A stretch of 64,000 nucleotides of DNA from Brachypterus glaber (GCA_958510825.1 OY294044.1:42001550-42065549), one strand, 5' to 3'. Shown: positions 11,630 through 23,215, counted from the stretch's first letter. A program made the numbers and translations. The notes: generated from the letters alone by a model not told the origin.

Positions 11630-13890
11630 AGTATTACAACCCTTTAAAATTGTACTAAAAATAAGGTTTTTAATTAATAACCCTGGTACCCTTTGAGCTA
11701 GAGTGACCAGGTTTTGCTTGTATACTATTATTAATAAGGGCAATTAGTTTATGTTAATTTATATTTTTAAACAGAGGGTTCCCTAGACCGAAAAATGTAT
11801 TAGGCTTAACACATGTTTGCCCCAAACTTTTTTATGTGTATTTTTTTGCATTTTTTTTTTAAATATAAAAAATGTCATATAATGTAACACTATAGGACAC
11901 AGTGATCCCCGGATATGATTAGGTTTTACAGAAAGGGAATCAGAAACAAACCACGGATCTTGGTAGTACAGGGTATGGGCATCACAGATCCATTATCAGT
12001 TAAATCGCGTTTGCATATCTTTGGAAGATATTGGTAACAACTCTTCGGGAGGCATCACGGTCAACACCAACTACTTAAAAGAAAAACTAAAAATTGATTC
12101 TTATAGTATTTTTTGTGTAGATTCTGACAGGGTTTGGCAAATTTGCCTGTCGTTTTTAATTTTTGAGAAAAAAGCAGTAAACTTCAATTTTAGTGCAATT
12201 GTTGGACTGGTATAATACCTTTACTTTAGTGACTATTAAAACGTAACTGGACTAAAATAATAGCCAGAATATAAACGTATAAAAGTATAATAGCAACTTT
12301 AATGAAATATTATCCTATTTACTTTAAAAACAATATTTCTGAATCAATTTTTACCACCTCAGGGTGTTTTAAGTTGACCAGTATATTATATCCTTCACAT
12401 TTTGACTTTCTTGTCAATGTTTAGTTAAAAATATGAACTATAGTGGTTCAAAAACAATTTTAGGATTGCTAAAGGGTAAGACCGATATCATAGTGAACAC
12501 TATGATAAATATTAAAGTCTTTGCATGCTTAGCAAGTTTGCTTTGATTCCAGGAATTATAGTTTTTGGGGTCGCTCAGCTTAAGTATTCTTATCTTACAC
12601 ATCTGTTAGGTATATATTAGTATTATAACGACTAAAAAGAATAAAAAATTATAAAACAATTTAAAAACACGATTTTATTGAAAATTAAAAGCCAAAACGT
12701 CAACGACTTCTTCAAATTAAAGATCTAAATATGCTTTACTTCAAGCAAGGAATAAATTCATAACACCTTTAAAAAAATAATAAAGCATTTCTTACACAAG
12801 TTTAATATCTTCACTATCCTTTAAACCACAGTTTAAATTTATTTCATTTATAAACAGAAAAAAAAATCTAGTTTAAAATTGTTTTGGAACTACTGCAGTA
12901 AAAAGTTTAACTATGTTACATTGACAATTAAGTCAAAATTTGAAATAAATCATCACTCAAGATGCAAAAAGTCGTATTTTCAATTTTACTTTGTTGTTCT
13001 AAATTGTAAGCAACATAAATGAAATGACATTAAATTTCACACTTTACGCAGTATAGAGCTTAATGTTCACTCTATTTAGAGACTTTACTGAATTGTGGCG
13101 TGTTATTAAAATGCCACAATTTAGCACCAAAATAAAATAAAGTAAAATTTAACATACGACCTTTTTTTTACTTTGAGTGAAGATATTATACACTGGCCAT
13201 CTTAAAGTATCCCGTAACATTAAAACATTGCTATAAAAATACTTTCTTTCGGGTCAGTAGGATTAAAAAATTTTATATTTGCTCTTATACTTTTAAACTT
13301 AACTATTTTAGCTGTTATTTAAAACCAGTTACGTTTAAATATTCACTGGAATAGCGTTTTTATGACAGTCGAAAAATTGTGCTAAAATCATGGTTTATTG
13401 CGTTTTTCTCAAAATCGGCAAAAGATAATTTTTTTAACGATTGTTAGAATCTACGCTGAAATGACTACTAGAATAAATTTAAATTTTTCTCTTAAGTAGT
13501 TGGTGTTGATCAGGATTCCTCCGGAAGAGTTTTTACCAATATCTTTCAAACATATGCAAACGCGATTTAACTGTTAATGGATCTATGATATCCATACCCT
13601 GTACTACCAAGATCCGTTGTTTGTTTCTGATGCCCTTTCCTTAAAACCTAATCATATTCGGGGATCACTGTGAGGAGCAATAGTTAAAAAAAATGCAATT
13701 AAGAGGAAGTAAGATTTTGTGCCACCAAAAATGTTACTTTCTGAAAGGCTATTACTCATTTATATTAAATTTAGGCATTTCGATGAAGAGGACTTTTTTA
13801 TATGGAGAATAGCTTTAAAATTTTATTAGTGCTTTTTTTGTTTCTCATTCAACATGTTCATCTTCGAAGGGCCGCGGCCGTAGATCCCTT
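11630..13890 (+). mobile_element. Older MITE (same family as 50307-51085) split by a foldback insertion
   Basis: The segments 11630-11897 and 13673-13890 are collinear with the MITE at 50.3-51.1 kb. Shared words include ttaataagggcaattagttt, aatgtaacactatagga, aagaggaagtaagattttg and cttcgaagggccgc. The 50 kb copy acts as the empty-site allele for the inserted element. The outer ends have decayed and no terminal repeat was recognised here. Confidence 0.75.
11898..13672. mobile_element. Foldback element with CACAGTG termini, 1775 bp
   Basis: The terminal inverted repeats read CACAGTGATCCCCGGATATG at the left and, in reverse complement, CACAGTGATCCCCGAATATG at the right. Long arms pair to a centre near 12780, for example gatcttggtagtacagggta near 11958 with taccctgtactaccaagatc near 13595. 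The insertion is bounded by a 4-bp direct repeat AGGA (11894-11897, 13673-13676). The empty site is visible in the related MITE at 50.7 kb. No transposase is encoded, so this is a non-autonomous element. Confidence 0.9.
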
Positions 13891-14270
13891 AGAAAGCTCT
13901 AAGGGATTTTCATACATATGTTCCTTTGTTGGTTTTCATGTTTGGTGATGTAGAATCACTCCCTTTATTATGTACCAAAGGACTGTAAACACCGTGTATA
14001 TGTTTAGTTGGAAGCAGTATTTTATTTAAATTAGTCTAATATCCGCGTTATGCAGAATAAAAATATGTTATTTTTGTTTACTAAAAACCGCATTTGTATG
14101 CAAATGAAACATGTTCAAAGTTTAATTATATTTTTTTTTATATTAAAGCGATCGTGGTCCTACAAAGAATAATAATCCAATCGCAGTTTTTATTAAAAAT
14201 ATAGTATATTCAGATTGTAGTTTTTATTATAATTTATTAATATATTTTAAATATTTGATATATACCTACA

Positions 14271-14507
14271 TAATATTCATTCATTCTGAGAATGCGACTC
14301 TGACATCACAGCGCGTAAATTAAAAAGTAGTGTAACTGAAACTTATTTATTAAGACTTAATACATAATTATTATATAGAAAATGTATAAACAAAAATCAT
14401 TTATATATTATTACATATTAAGAAATAAGTTTCAATTACCCTACAGAGTGGTATTTAGTTTACGCGCTGTGACATCAGTGTCGAATTCTCAGATTGAATG
14501 GATATTA
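14271..14507. mobile_element. Palindromic MITE, about 237 bp
   Basis: Inverted ends: ctgacatcacagcgcgtaaa (14310) pairs with tttacgcgctgtgacatcag (14459), and the outer parts attcattctgagaatgcgac and gtcgaattctcagattgaat also pair, with a few mismatches. The interior is AT-rich, with no coding. Confidence 0.85.
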
Positions 14508-14814
14508 TATAAAGAAACTCCGTTGGACTTCCACCAAGAAAATAAATTGCTTCCACCTTAAAGTTTGTTAAAAGGGCAGTTTTTTTTTTGCTGGGTCACA
14601 TATACGTATATTAAAAGTTTAATAAGCAAATATTTTAACAAAAAATGGACCTTTGTGTTGTTCTGGCAGGGCAGAGATTATTACTAAGTAAGCGATGTAA
14701 TCATTTTGTTAGAATGTTGAAAGTTTGAGTCTCAAACTTAAATAATTTTGAAAGCAAAACAGAAAAAAATATATACCATAATTTATTACTCATCAATCTA
14801 TTTACTAATCATCG

Positions 14815-14893
14815 TGCAGTGATACTGGTAGAGTGATAGTTTCGGGCTGCTGGCCCTCTTCATTACCAAGAGTCAACTCTGAACGCTGATTGA
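14815..14893 (-). mobile_element. Short repeat with hammerhead-like core, copy A
   Basis: About 80 bp is shared, in inverted orientation, with 42462-42548. Flanks taatttattactcatcaat (14779) and attgatgacggaataataaa (14891) are themselves inverted, suggesting a small palindromic element roughly 14778-14913. The internal hammerhead-like part is listed separately. Confidence 0.65.
14825..14870 (-). ncRNA. Hammerhead-ribozyme-like motif, core damaged
   Basis: On the minus strand: stem I cttggta/taccag, core ATGAAGA (the consensus CTGANGA has lost its first C), stem II GGGC-cagca-GCCC, GAAA, then a CTC triplet directly before stem I closes. The arrangement is that of a type I hammerhead. The C3 change would be expected to abolish or strongly reduce cleavage. 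Structural call by eye only. Confidence 0.55.
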
Positions 14894-15033
14894 TGACGGA
14901 ATAATAAATTAATATTTTTATAATTTTGTTTAAAAATTAAAATTTCTGTCCTTACTATATTACTATACCATAATGTTTGATATTATTTCTCTCGTTGCAC
15001 ACTTGTTTGCACCAAACTTTATCTTTATTACAG

Positions 15034-15320
15034 ATGGCTGGGCGCTAAATGGACAATCGCTTTATCTTTCATAACCTACATGCCATTCATGATGGCCCAG
15101 TTTTACCCCCGCTTTTACACTATGATACCGGCAGGATTAAGCGTCGGATTTGGCGGAGGCCCTCTATGGTGTGCGAAATGCACTTATCTGACCGTAATCG
15201 CAGAAGCCTATGCCCAAATTACCGGAACATCGGCTGATATAGCAGTGACGAGATTTTTCGGTGTTTTTTTCATGTTTTATCAGTTCTCGCAAGTCTGGGG
15301 AAATCTGATCAGCTCTGCAG
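15034..15320 (+). CDS. unc-93: UNC-93-like protein, coding exon 2
   Basis: The exon starts after ctttattacag (15033), completes Arg85 (AG|A), and reads WLGAKWTIALSFITY in the same frame. It ends at CAG|gtaaga with one base left over (phase 1). It encodes about 95 residues with three likely membrane segments: WTIALSFITYMPFMMAQFYP, the IPAGLSVGFGGGPLWCAKCT region, and FFGVFFMFYQFSQVWGNLIS. PLWCAKCTYLT and SQVWGNLISS are strongly conserved blocks of the UNC-93 family and give the firmest identification in the window. The intron before it is 9.6 kb and the one after it 29 kb. Confidence 0.93.
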
Positions 15321-15365
15321 GTAAGAATAGATTTTTTATTTTAAATATCGTCTTGTAAATTTCAG

Positions 15366-17260
15366 AACATCGTATCTCAAAAGAGACAACTTTATAGGAA
15401 TGAGAAATAACTCTTTCTTACATTATTCATAGGTTGAAAATGTACTTTTTTAATATAAACTTAATATATTTTTAATGATTAACTTACCTTAAATCATTTT
15501 ATTTTGTATAAAATAAATAAATACAAATAAAAACCTAATGTTTATAGATACGACATTTTGATGCTCAAAATTAATAAAAAAATTTAGGATACGAACTTTA
15601 AAACATTATTAGCGGAACGCACCTCTTGCATCGCATGCATACCCAAGTATTCTATGTATTTAGATTGTTTTACCATTATTTTTGCGAAAAATCTGTGTGT
15701 AAGAAATGAGTGTAAATTTCGTGCTGCGAAAACGACTAGGTATTATAAAGGATACGCAAGCTGTAATTTTACTACAACTCTTTATTCATAAATTGGCAGA
15801 ATATATAGTTAATATTACAAGTAAAATTATTTACTATTAATTTGTCTTTTAAAAGAAAATTTTCACTTTAAACATTTAAACTTCAAAAAGTTTTATAACA
15901 TGCGCATAAGATGTCAAAAAAGCGTCGCCAAATGCAAAAAGTCAGTTAACTAGATTTAAGAGATACGAGGTTTAAAAATTTATTAATTTATAATCATCTA
16001 AGATACGACGTTACTATTTTGCTTATATTTTTATTATTAAAAAAAATTGCAGGTGAAACCTATTTTTTAGATGTAAATTGATAATATAAACCGTTTAAGT
16101 CCAAAATCTCAAAATTGAAAAAAATTGAGATACGACGTCCCAAAATTTACAATACGATATATTTGCTTTATTTTAAGGGTTAATATTAACGTTCTATAAA
16201 GTAAAAAACCTTGTTTTAAAAATATAAGAAAAAATTACCCTAGCTTCGCAGAATATAAATTGGATTTAAAATGTAAGCTTTTTTACTTTATTTTACTAAA
16301 AACCTTGGTCTTAGAAAGATAAACATAAAATCATTACATTGACTGAAATAATATATTATACCTACACTATAGGATAATATATCTATTTTATGGTCTGGTG
16401 AATTTTAGGTAAATATTTTGCACCTTAGAGTTGTACTTTATTCTATTATTTGGTTTTTCTTCTGCAGAATATCGTTATAATTTACCCGGGTTCTTAGCTT
16501 AAATAACACCGGCCCACGGAAAAAAGTTCAATTACTATTACTATATTTGATAATAAAAAATCTACCTCCTTTCTTAGAGGCTTAATTTAAAATACGGTTT
16601 TTTACATTTTTACCTTCAAATGACTTTCTTGAAAACGCTTAATCCTACAGTATTACAACAATAGTACCTTTTTATGTATTTTGACCTGAGTAATCATATT
16701 CCAAAAATGAAATTATAAAAAAGTTACACAGAAAAAAGTTTAGGGCAAACAACTGATAAGGCCCCCCGTTTCGCACCCCGTGGTCAAAATAAGTACATGA
16801 AAATAACATACGAAGATTGGCCTTATTAAGGATAGTTCACGTGCAAAACTTCGTTGATATATCTCAAAGTTTTCCTGAGTTATTAAATAAAAACCGAATT
16901 TAGCCACTTTCAAAGGGGCTTAACTCCCTAACGACGCATTTTTAGACATATGTTTATACCTCTTAAAATTTCGGAACCTATTTCAAATATACCGTGCACG
17001 GTGTATACACTCGTGTATTATACACTATAATAGGTGTGCATACAGACAGGTCCAGGCAACAGTGTACAAGAAATTCGCGGATGAAATTGCGTTAAGTGAA
17101 ATTCATTGCGCGAGGCACATAGACTTTGTAAAATATTGAATTCATCTTAAGCGACTTGAAAAACCCTAGTGTACCAAATGTTATCACTGATAAGATTGAT
17201 ACCTTATCAGGTTAATAAGAAAATGTAAATATGTGTGGTTCTACAATTTTAATTGAAAAA
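15366..17260. other. Unassigned intronic DNA with a weak inverted repeat
   Basis: No genes. The word gatacgac or its reverse occurs several times (15370, 15547, 15960, 16003, 16130), with acatcgtatctcaaaagag and ttgagatacgacgt as possible outer ends of a decayed foldback at 15366-16140. The region 16740-17030 contains short GC-containing tracts (ccgtgcacggtgtatacac) but no recognisable element. Confidence 0.4.
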
Positions 17261-17322
17261 ATATAATAGATAAAATAATACACTTTTAGTCAACTCTACA
17301 TTACTTTTATTCTTTTTATATT

Positions 17323-17368
17323 TTTGCGATTGCAATTTCGAATGTTTACACATTCATCTACAGGCAAA
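17323..17368 (-). ncRNA. Hammerhead-like motif in left Penelope repeat, core mutated
   Basis: This is the same motif in the inverted left arm. The stems are preserved (TTTGC / GCAAA; GAATGT/ACATTC) but the core reads CTGTAGA in place of CTGAAGA, changing the invariant A6. It is on the same strand as the reverse-transcriptase frame. Confidence 0.5.
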
Positions 17369-18046
17369 CTAAAAATAAATTAGAAAAGTAGGTATTAGAA
17401 CCGATACTAAACAATGTAAACACGGCTTAACCTTATCAAACCTTACGTTAAGAACAAAATTTCAAGAAAAATTACACAAATTCATCTATAACAATTGTAT
17501 AAATATAAATAATTACCTTAAATCTCAGATTAATCGTAGAAACGATAGTCATATTAACATTAAATAGTTAAAAAATAAATAAAAATTATAAACAAAAGTC
17601 GAATGACATGACTTAACCTACAAAGTGCATATCACAGACACACAGTAGCTGTAAGTCTATAGACGAGAAAACGTGGCTCGAATAAAACTGCTATCTATCG
17701 TTTGGGTTCAATAGCAATAAGAATTACTTTTCACTGCCACTTTAAGACAAAGTTTTCGAAATTGCCCGCAGAATAAAGGAGCTTAAGGTCACCCGCCCCG
17801 CCCACAGACAAACAGAATTTATAAAACTACTACTTTTTCCAAACGCAAATCCCCACTCTAGGTTTGAACTTTTTTCCCCAAAAAACGCAAACCCCCACTC
17901 TACCCAACAACAATGAATGACACCAAATGCATACGAAAATATCAAAAATCATTATTTACGTCTGCCACTTTGAAATAAAGTTTTCGAAATTGTCGAAAAA
18001 GCTATTGATATCTTATCTAGAGTCCACGAACAACTGAAGGTTTGAG

Positions 18047-18875
18047 TCACATTCTAATTCTGTCCGAGAAGATCTTGAACAAACTAGAATTCTGAAATAT
18101 TACTTGCTTGTTCAAAACTCTCTCAGGATATCTGTTGTAATGACTCAATATCTCCAGTTCCTCGTATACTTCCAAATTTAAATCATTGTGAATAGTGTGT
18201 AAGATTTGAAATCCTGTAGTAGGATTGAAACTATGGTATTCACTTCTGAGGTGATTTAAAAAATGTGAATTTGAACTTTCTCCTAAATGTTCCTTTAACC
18301 GAGCGTCAAACGCCCTTCCAGTTTTGCCCAAATAGAAACAATCACATATATCACAAGAAATCTTGTAAACCCCTGATTTTGACATCTGAGGTATTGGGTC
18401 TTTGTTTCTGACCAGTAAGGATTTGAGATTTAAGTCAGTCTTGAAAGCAACTTTAACTCTTAAGTTATTTTTAAGTAGGTTGGCAATTTGTTGGCTAACA
18501 TAACATACGTAGGGGATGGAAATAAATATGCTTGAGTCACTTATATTCTGTAAGGCTGTTAGATTGTTGGCAGACATCTTTCTCTTTTTTCTTTTAAGTA
18601 TGTTGTCTACAGTTGATGAACTTTAGCCATTGGAGTTGGCAATTTGTTTAATTACGCAAAGTTCATTGTTAAAATTTTCATTTGATAACGGTACTGTAAG
18701 AAGTCTATGTATCATGCTGTTAATTGACGCCATTTTGTGAGGATATGGACTATTAGATGACATTGGTATAATGTGATCTGTTTGTGTCTTTTTCCTAAAG
18801 ATATTAAATGTGTGTTTATTATATTCTCTTTTTATCGTTAAATCAAGAAAATTTATTTTTGAGTTTATTTCGATT
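18047..18875 (-). pseudogene. Penelope-like RT C-terminus plus GIY-YIG endonuclease
   Basis: Reading the minus strand from 18875, the frame gives EINSKINFLDLTIKREY, then FNIFRKKTQTDHIIP and SPYPHKMASINSMIHRL. These are the end of the palm and the region after it in Penelope reverse transcriptases. An in-frame TAA lies at 18623-18625. Reading on in the same frame past it gives a linker rich in Lys/Arg and then SGVYKISCDICDCFYLGKTG and RAFDARLKEHL, the GIY-YIG signature with its conserved Arg and following His, down to the stop before 18047. The GIY-YIG domain nicks target DNA during retrotransposition. The upstream reverse-transcriptase motifs are lost at the inverted repeat boundary, so this copy cannot be autonomous. 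Confidence 0.9.
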
Positions 18876-19095
18876 ATTTATTTATTTATTTTTTAACTAT
18901 TTAATGTTAATATGAGTATCGTTTCTACGATTAATCTGAGATTTAAGGTAATTATTTATATTTATACAATTGTTATAGATGAATTTGTGTAATTTTTCTT
19001 GAAATTTTGTTTTTAATGTAAGGTTTGAAAAGGTTAAGCCGTGTTTACATTGTTTAGTATCGGTTCTAATACCTACTTTTCTAATTTAATTTTAG

Positions 19096-19141
19096 TTTGC
19101 CTGAAGATGAATGTGTAAACATTCGAAATTGCAATCGCAAA
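19096..19141 (+). ncRNA. Hammerhead-ribozyme-like motif in right Penelope repeat
   Basis: Elements in order: stem I TTTGC (19096-19100), core CTGAAGA (19101-19107), one extra T, stem II GAATGT/ACATTC with a GTAA loop, GAAA (19125-19128), palindromic stem III ATTG/CAAT with no loop, C at the expected cleavage position 19136 (triplet ATC), then stem I closing GCAAA (19137-19141). The loop-less palindromic stem III suggests activity as a dimer, as reported for some hammerheads. The extra base after the core differs from the textbook motif. Confidence 0.6.
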
Positions 19142-19214
19142 AATTTAAAAAGAATAAAAGTAATGTAGAGTTGACTAAAAGTGTATTATTTTATCTATTA
19201 TATCTACTCTACTA

Positions 19215-19490
19215 CAAGCAAAGAATTTGTTAAAAAAAAATGGAAGTGGAATTAAAATTTGGGTGAAAAAATATAAGTAGGTAAGTAGGGGTTTGGGGTG
19301 GGACAAAATTTTTTAAATATTAAATTCGTTTTGAAGGCGAAAAATCCCAGGTACCAATTTTTTCAGGTTATTTAAAAAATTTATAAAAAAGGGGTAGTTC
19401 TACCCCATTAAGGGGTACGGATAGAATTTTTTAAATATCAAATTCAATTTCAAAACCCCCAAATTGCGTGTTTAGTCCAAAATCCAAAGT
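19215..19490 (+). repeat. Diverged G/C-tract repeat units
   Basis: Units resembling those at 9.7 kb: aggggtttggggtgggac, tttttaaatattaaattc, then accccattaaggggtacgg. About two degenerate units, with no coding. Confidence 0.5.
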
Positions 19491-19627
19491 ACTACTTTGT
19501 CAAAAATACAAATATGTTTATTAAGATATATAATCAAATACATATAGAACACTATAATCCTCACATGACGTTAAATTTATAAAACGAATAGAGCCTGATC
19601 ACATATTCTTTGACCCTCTATTGGTAT

Positions 19628-19776
19628 GGGAACTTTCAATTATTACGTAACGCTCCTAGGGGGGGTGTCATTTTGGAGTGTTACGCCCATGTTAAAAAGT
19701 CCAAACGAAAATAGCTTTACAGGAGGGGGGGTCCAAAATGATCAACATTTGCCTTACGTGATACTTGAACGTTCCC
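19628..19776. mobile_element. Small MITE, family copy 1 (149 bp)
   Basis: Terminal inverted repeats gggaactttcaattattacg / cgtgatacttgaacgttccc. Inside are two G-runs and gagtgttacgcccatgtt. A second copy with 20-bp better-preserved ends is at 33361-33512. Confidence 0.85.
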
Positions 19777-19779
19777 TAT

Positions 19780-19944
19780 ACTTTGACACGCGGATCTGTG
19801 GCTACGGAAAATATGTGAAGAATGTGTGTGCAAGTGAGAGATCCGTTTCAGACACGCACGCCTTATAACGCTTTTGACGGAATGTAGAGAACGCGCTTGA
19901 TACCTCCCCCTTTCGTCGAAGACCACAGATCCGTGTGTCAAAGT
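19780..19944. mobile_element. Small MITE, 165 bp, adjacent to the previous one
   Basis: Inverted ends actttgacacgcggatctgt and acagatccgtgtgtcaaagt pair over 22 bp with one mismatch. It is GC-richer than the surroundings. No second copy was seen in the window. Confidence 0.85.
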
Positions 19945-20394
19945 TTAACTGTCAGATTAAAATGTTTTCATATATACAAATGGGTAAAAATTCATCAAAA
20001 CTAAAATTAAATACCACGCTACTGAAATTATAAAAACCCGCCAGAATAAAAAAATAAAAGAAAATGTAACCAGATTTCGATTTCAGTAAATCTTCTAACA
20101 AAATATATAGGTTAATAAATTATACGTCTGCAGGCAGAAAGAAAATACAAATTCAGGCAAAATTCCGAAAAAGTGAAAACAACTGATAAAAGAACAATCA
20201 GAAAATGCTTCATAAAAGCCAACCTTTATGATATTCCGTAGGATAAGGGTCTAAATAAGGCGCCTGCCCTAATATTAATAAAGCATCCGGATGCATCCTT
20301 TGAAATGTCGTTTTATTAACTTTAACTAGGGGCGTGAATAGGGTTTACGAGAGTTGAGAAATGGATCTTGTCCTGATCATGTCTCTACGATTGA

Positions 20395-21240
20395 ATTCTT
20401 GTCTCGTCTTTTCAGGGTCTTGACGATTAACTTTTTCTTTCTTTTCGAGTGTCATGATTTTGAAACTATTCAAAATTTCGGCAAATTTTTTAATTTTTTT
20501 TGCATATTTTTGAGTTTTATGATGTTTTATATCGATATAAATAAATTTCAAGCAAAAAAAATTGTCTGTCAATCGGTCCATCGGTTGTTCGTTCTGTCGG
20601 TCGTTCTGTCCGGGAAATCTTGTAAGCACGGGAGTAAGCACCATAACTTAAGAACGCTTTAAGCTAGAGACTTTAAATTCGACATAAAGGTATTTTACCA
20701 AAAGTTCTCGCTCGGGATTTTTTTTTTGGTAAAAATTGGGGTGGGAAAAATATAATATTTTTGACAAAAACTTGAACTATGGGTTTTTAAGGTTGCTAAA
20801 ATTAAATCTGATAATAAAATTTTTCTAACTTCACCCTCACGGGGGTGAGAGGGTAAACATTTTTAAATGTTTTCAATATTTTCGTCAAAATTGTTATATA
20901 GGTGCTTTGGGGACTGAAAGTGAATCTGATAATAAAAAAATCCACCCACCCCTGAGGGACGGGGGGTAGATTTCGGGAAAATTGGTATATTGGGGTTTTT
21001 GAGTTTGCTGAAAGTGGATTTGTTTTCGTGAAAACAGGTTAGGGTTTTTGAGTTGGCGGAAAATGAATCTTATAATAAACTAATTCTAACCCCACTCCCT
21101 GAGGGGCGGGAGGTAGTTTTCTGGAAAAATAATATATTGTGGTTTTTAAGTTTGCTTAAACTTAATATTCAAATAACATTTTTACCTCTACGGTAAAAAC
21201 TGGTATAATGAGGTTTTTTAGGTTGGTGAAAGTGAATTTG
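20395..21240 (+). mobile_element. Dispersed composite repeat, copy 1
   Basis: Shared order with the copies at 22.85, 25.0 and 56.3 kb: an A/T-rich lead with ttttgaaa and caaaatttcg words, a tandem of cggtcc/cggtcgtt words (20575-20615), ccgggaaatcttg, aacttaagaacgctttaag, accaaaagttctcgctcggg, then G/C-tract tail units from about 20760 to 21240. It has no transposase and no obvious terminal repeats. Family unclassified. Confidence 0.75.
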
Positions 21241-22845
21241 ATATATTTTTATATTTTTCCAAATAATAATGGTTTTTTAGAACTAACTTTACAAATGCAT
21301 AAAATGCAAAAAGTACTCTTTATTTATTTATTTAATAATGTCGGTAGGTTCTACCATTTTCTATAATGTTACAGATAGTTTTACGTTCTCAGTATTAAAA
21401 ATAGAAAACAAGCCGTGAAGATATGTAATGCTACGCATTCCATCATATATTATTCACAGTAAATGGCAAAGTGCATTTTCCAAAAACTTAAAAAGAAAAA
21501 TTAAAAAAGCCTAATCACAAAAGGCTAGTAAAATTATTTTTTAATTTTCCCAATAGAGGGAATAATATGTTAAATTAAAATTAAATAAAAAAGATTTAAA
21601 CGATTCAATCAACTTTTTTGGTTCAAGTTAAAGCCTGGATTCTTTTTATAAAATAATCCGCTTTGTGAAATCTAATAGGTATTAGCAAATTAAAATTACT
21701 TTTATATATTACTATTAAAATCAGTACAGGTTTCTGTATAAAGTTGTGAAAGGAAAGTTTTTTTTGTAATTATTTATAATTATAATAAACTTGGTTGGTT
21801 GATTTATCCAATAAACTAACTAAGAATTTAACAAATGATATGAAACCTGTCAAATAATTCTGATATTTAATTGGTCAAATACTTAGAACATTTTATTGGT
21901 TTCATTCTTAATTTACTGATAGTCAAATATGTTTAAACAAGCCCTTAATATACTGATAGCAGATACAATTATTTTTATTATCCATAGTCCATTAACCCTT
22001 GGAAGGTCACATTTCTTAGTAGGTCTAATAAGAGGGGCAATATTGCTGCTCTTAAGATTAAAGATTTTTTGGATTCCTTGCGCAAACACCCACTAACCAA
22101 AATGAAAATTCTGAAAAACCAATTTTGCCGAAATGAAATAAAAATATCTACAATTCAAATTAAATATCTAGATAGACTGTAATGCCTTTAACTACATTTT
22201 TACCCGACTACGACAAAGCATAAAGATGGTTATGCGTTTAACTTGTAGGTATGTGTGTTCTATATGTCCAAAGTTAGAGACTTATATATTAAATTTTACA
22301 ACAATGATCTTGATATGTCTATCTAGAAAAATAAAATTGTGGAAGAAAGATGCAATATTGTTATAAAATATCAATTTTTTAAAAATCAAGTTCTTTTTCC
22401 TGCAAGAACATTTTGCATAATTGCAGGCTATATGAAAATTTGTATGCAAATAATTATTTGTTATAACAAGATGATGAAGTTAAGTCTAAATAGAAAAATC
22501 TAACAAAATTCTGAATTGAAGACGAAACGTAATCAGGTTTTAAATGTTTAATGATTTTTAATCTCTATGTACTTGTTAAGTTTCCTTTAAAGTCCTAGCA
22601 GAATTTAATTTCCATTAGATTTTAAGTAATTGCTTAAGGTGTTTTATGCAGTTTTCTTATGAAATTTCTATTACAAATTTCCAACATTGAATAAAACATT
22701 TTCTTTGGCTTTTCAATGCATTTTTAACTGGATATTATAATATTATCATACTTCCTGATAGGCACTTTAAAGAGAAATTTATTTCTACAAAAGGACAAAT
22801 CACTATCTAAAATGTTATTAAAGTTATTGGGTAAGGTCGCTATAA
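21241..22845. other. Unassigned AT-rich intronic DNA
   Basis: No genes, tails, long palindromes or repeats shared with the rest of the window were recognised over these 1.6 kb. Confidence 0.4.
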
Positions 22846-22849
22846 TTGT

Positions 22850-23215
22850 ACCACCTAATATATTGCTTTTCCATTTTGAAAATTTTCAAAGTTTCGGAAA
22901 GCATTGTATTCGTGTAAAAATTTTCAAAAACTTTTTGCCTATTTTTGCGTTTTATGACGATATTTATCAATCTCAAGCAAAAAAAAAATTGTCGGTCAAT
23001 CGGTCGATTGGTCGATTGGTCAATCGGTCGGTCTGTCCGGGAAATCTGGTGGGCACGATAACTTAAGAACGCTTTAAGGTAGATGTGGCATACAGGTTTG
23101 TTACCAAAAGTTCTCGCTCGGGATTGTGTTTGGTGAGTATTGGGGTGCGGCAAGGGGGAAATATACATTTTTTTACAAAAATTTGAAAATGGCTATAGGG
23201 GTTTTTAACCCATTA
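22850..23215 (+). mobile_element. Dispersed composite repeat, copy 2 (short)
   Basis: Contains gaaagcattgtattcgtgta, a tandem of cggtcgattggtcgattggt words, ccgggaaatctggtgggcac, aacttaagaacgctttaagg, aaaagttctcgctcgggatt and the first G-rich tail unit only. It is collinear with 20395-21240 and 24995-25900. Confidence 0.8.

Larger units (their letters stand above)
17261..19203 (-). mobile_element. Penelope-like element with inverted terminal repeats
   Basis: Two arms of about 325 bp (17261-17585 and 18879-19203) are near-identical in inverted orientation. They enclose the C-terminal part of a Penelope-type reverse transcriptase followed by a GIY-YIG domain. Penelope-like elements are known for terminal repeats (pseudo-LTRs) that can be direct or inverted, for 5' truncation, and for hammerhead motifs in those repeats. 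All three are seen here. The copy is 1.94 kb, lacks the N-terminal and most catalytic reverse-transcriptase motifs, and has a premature stop. Confidence 0.9.

Noticed and set aside
11898..13672. Assignment to Transib on the basis of CACAGTG ends
   Set aside because: The direct repeat is 4 bp, not 5, and no transposase or nonamer-like spacing is visible, so only reported as a resemblance.
18047..18577. GIY-YIG homing endonuclease or bacterial/viral contamination
   Set aside because: The upstream frame encodes the end of a Penelope-type reverse transcriptase and both are enclosed by matching terminal repeats.
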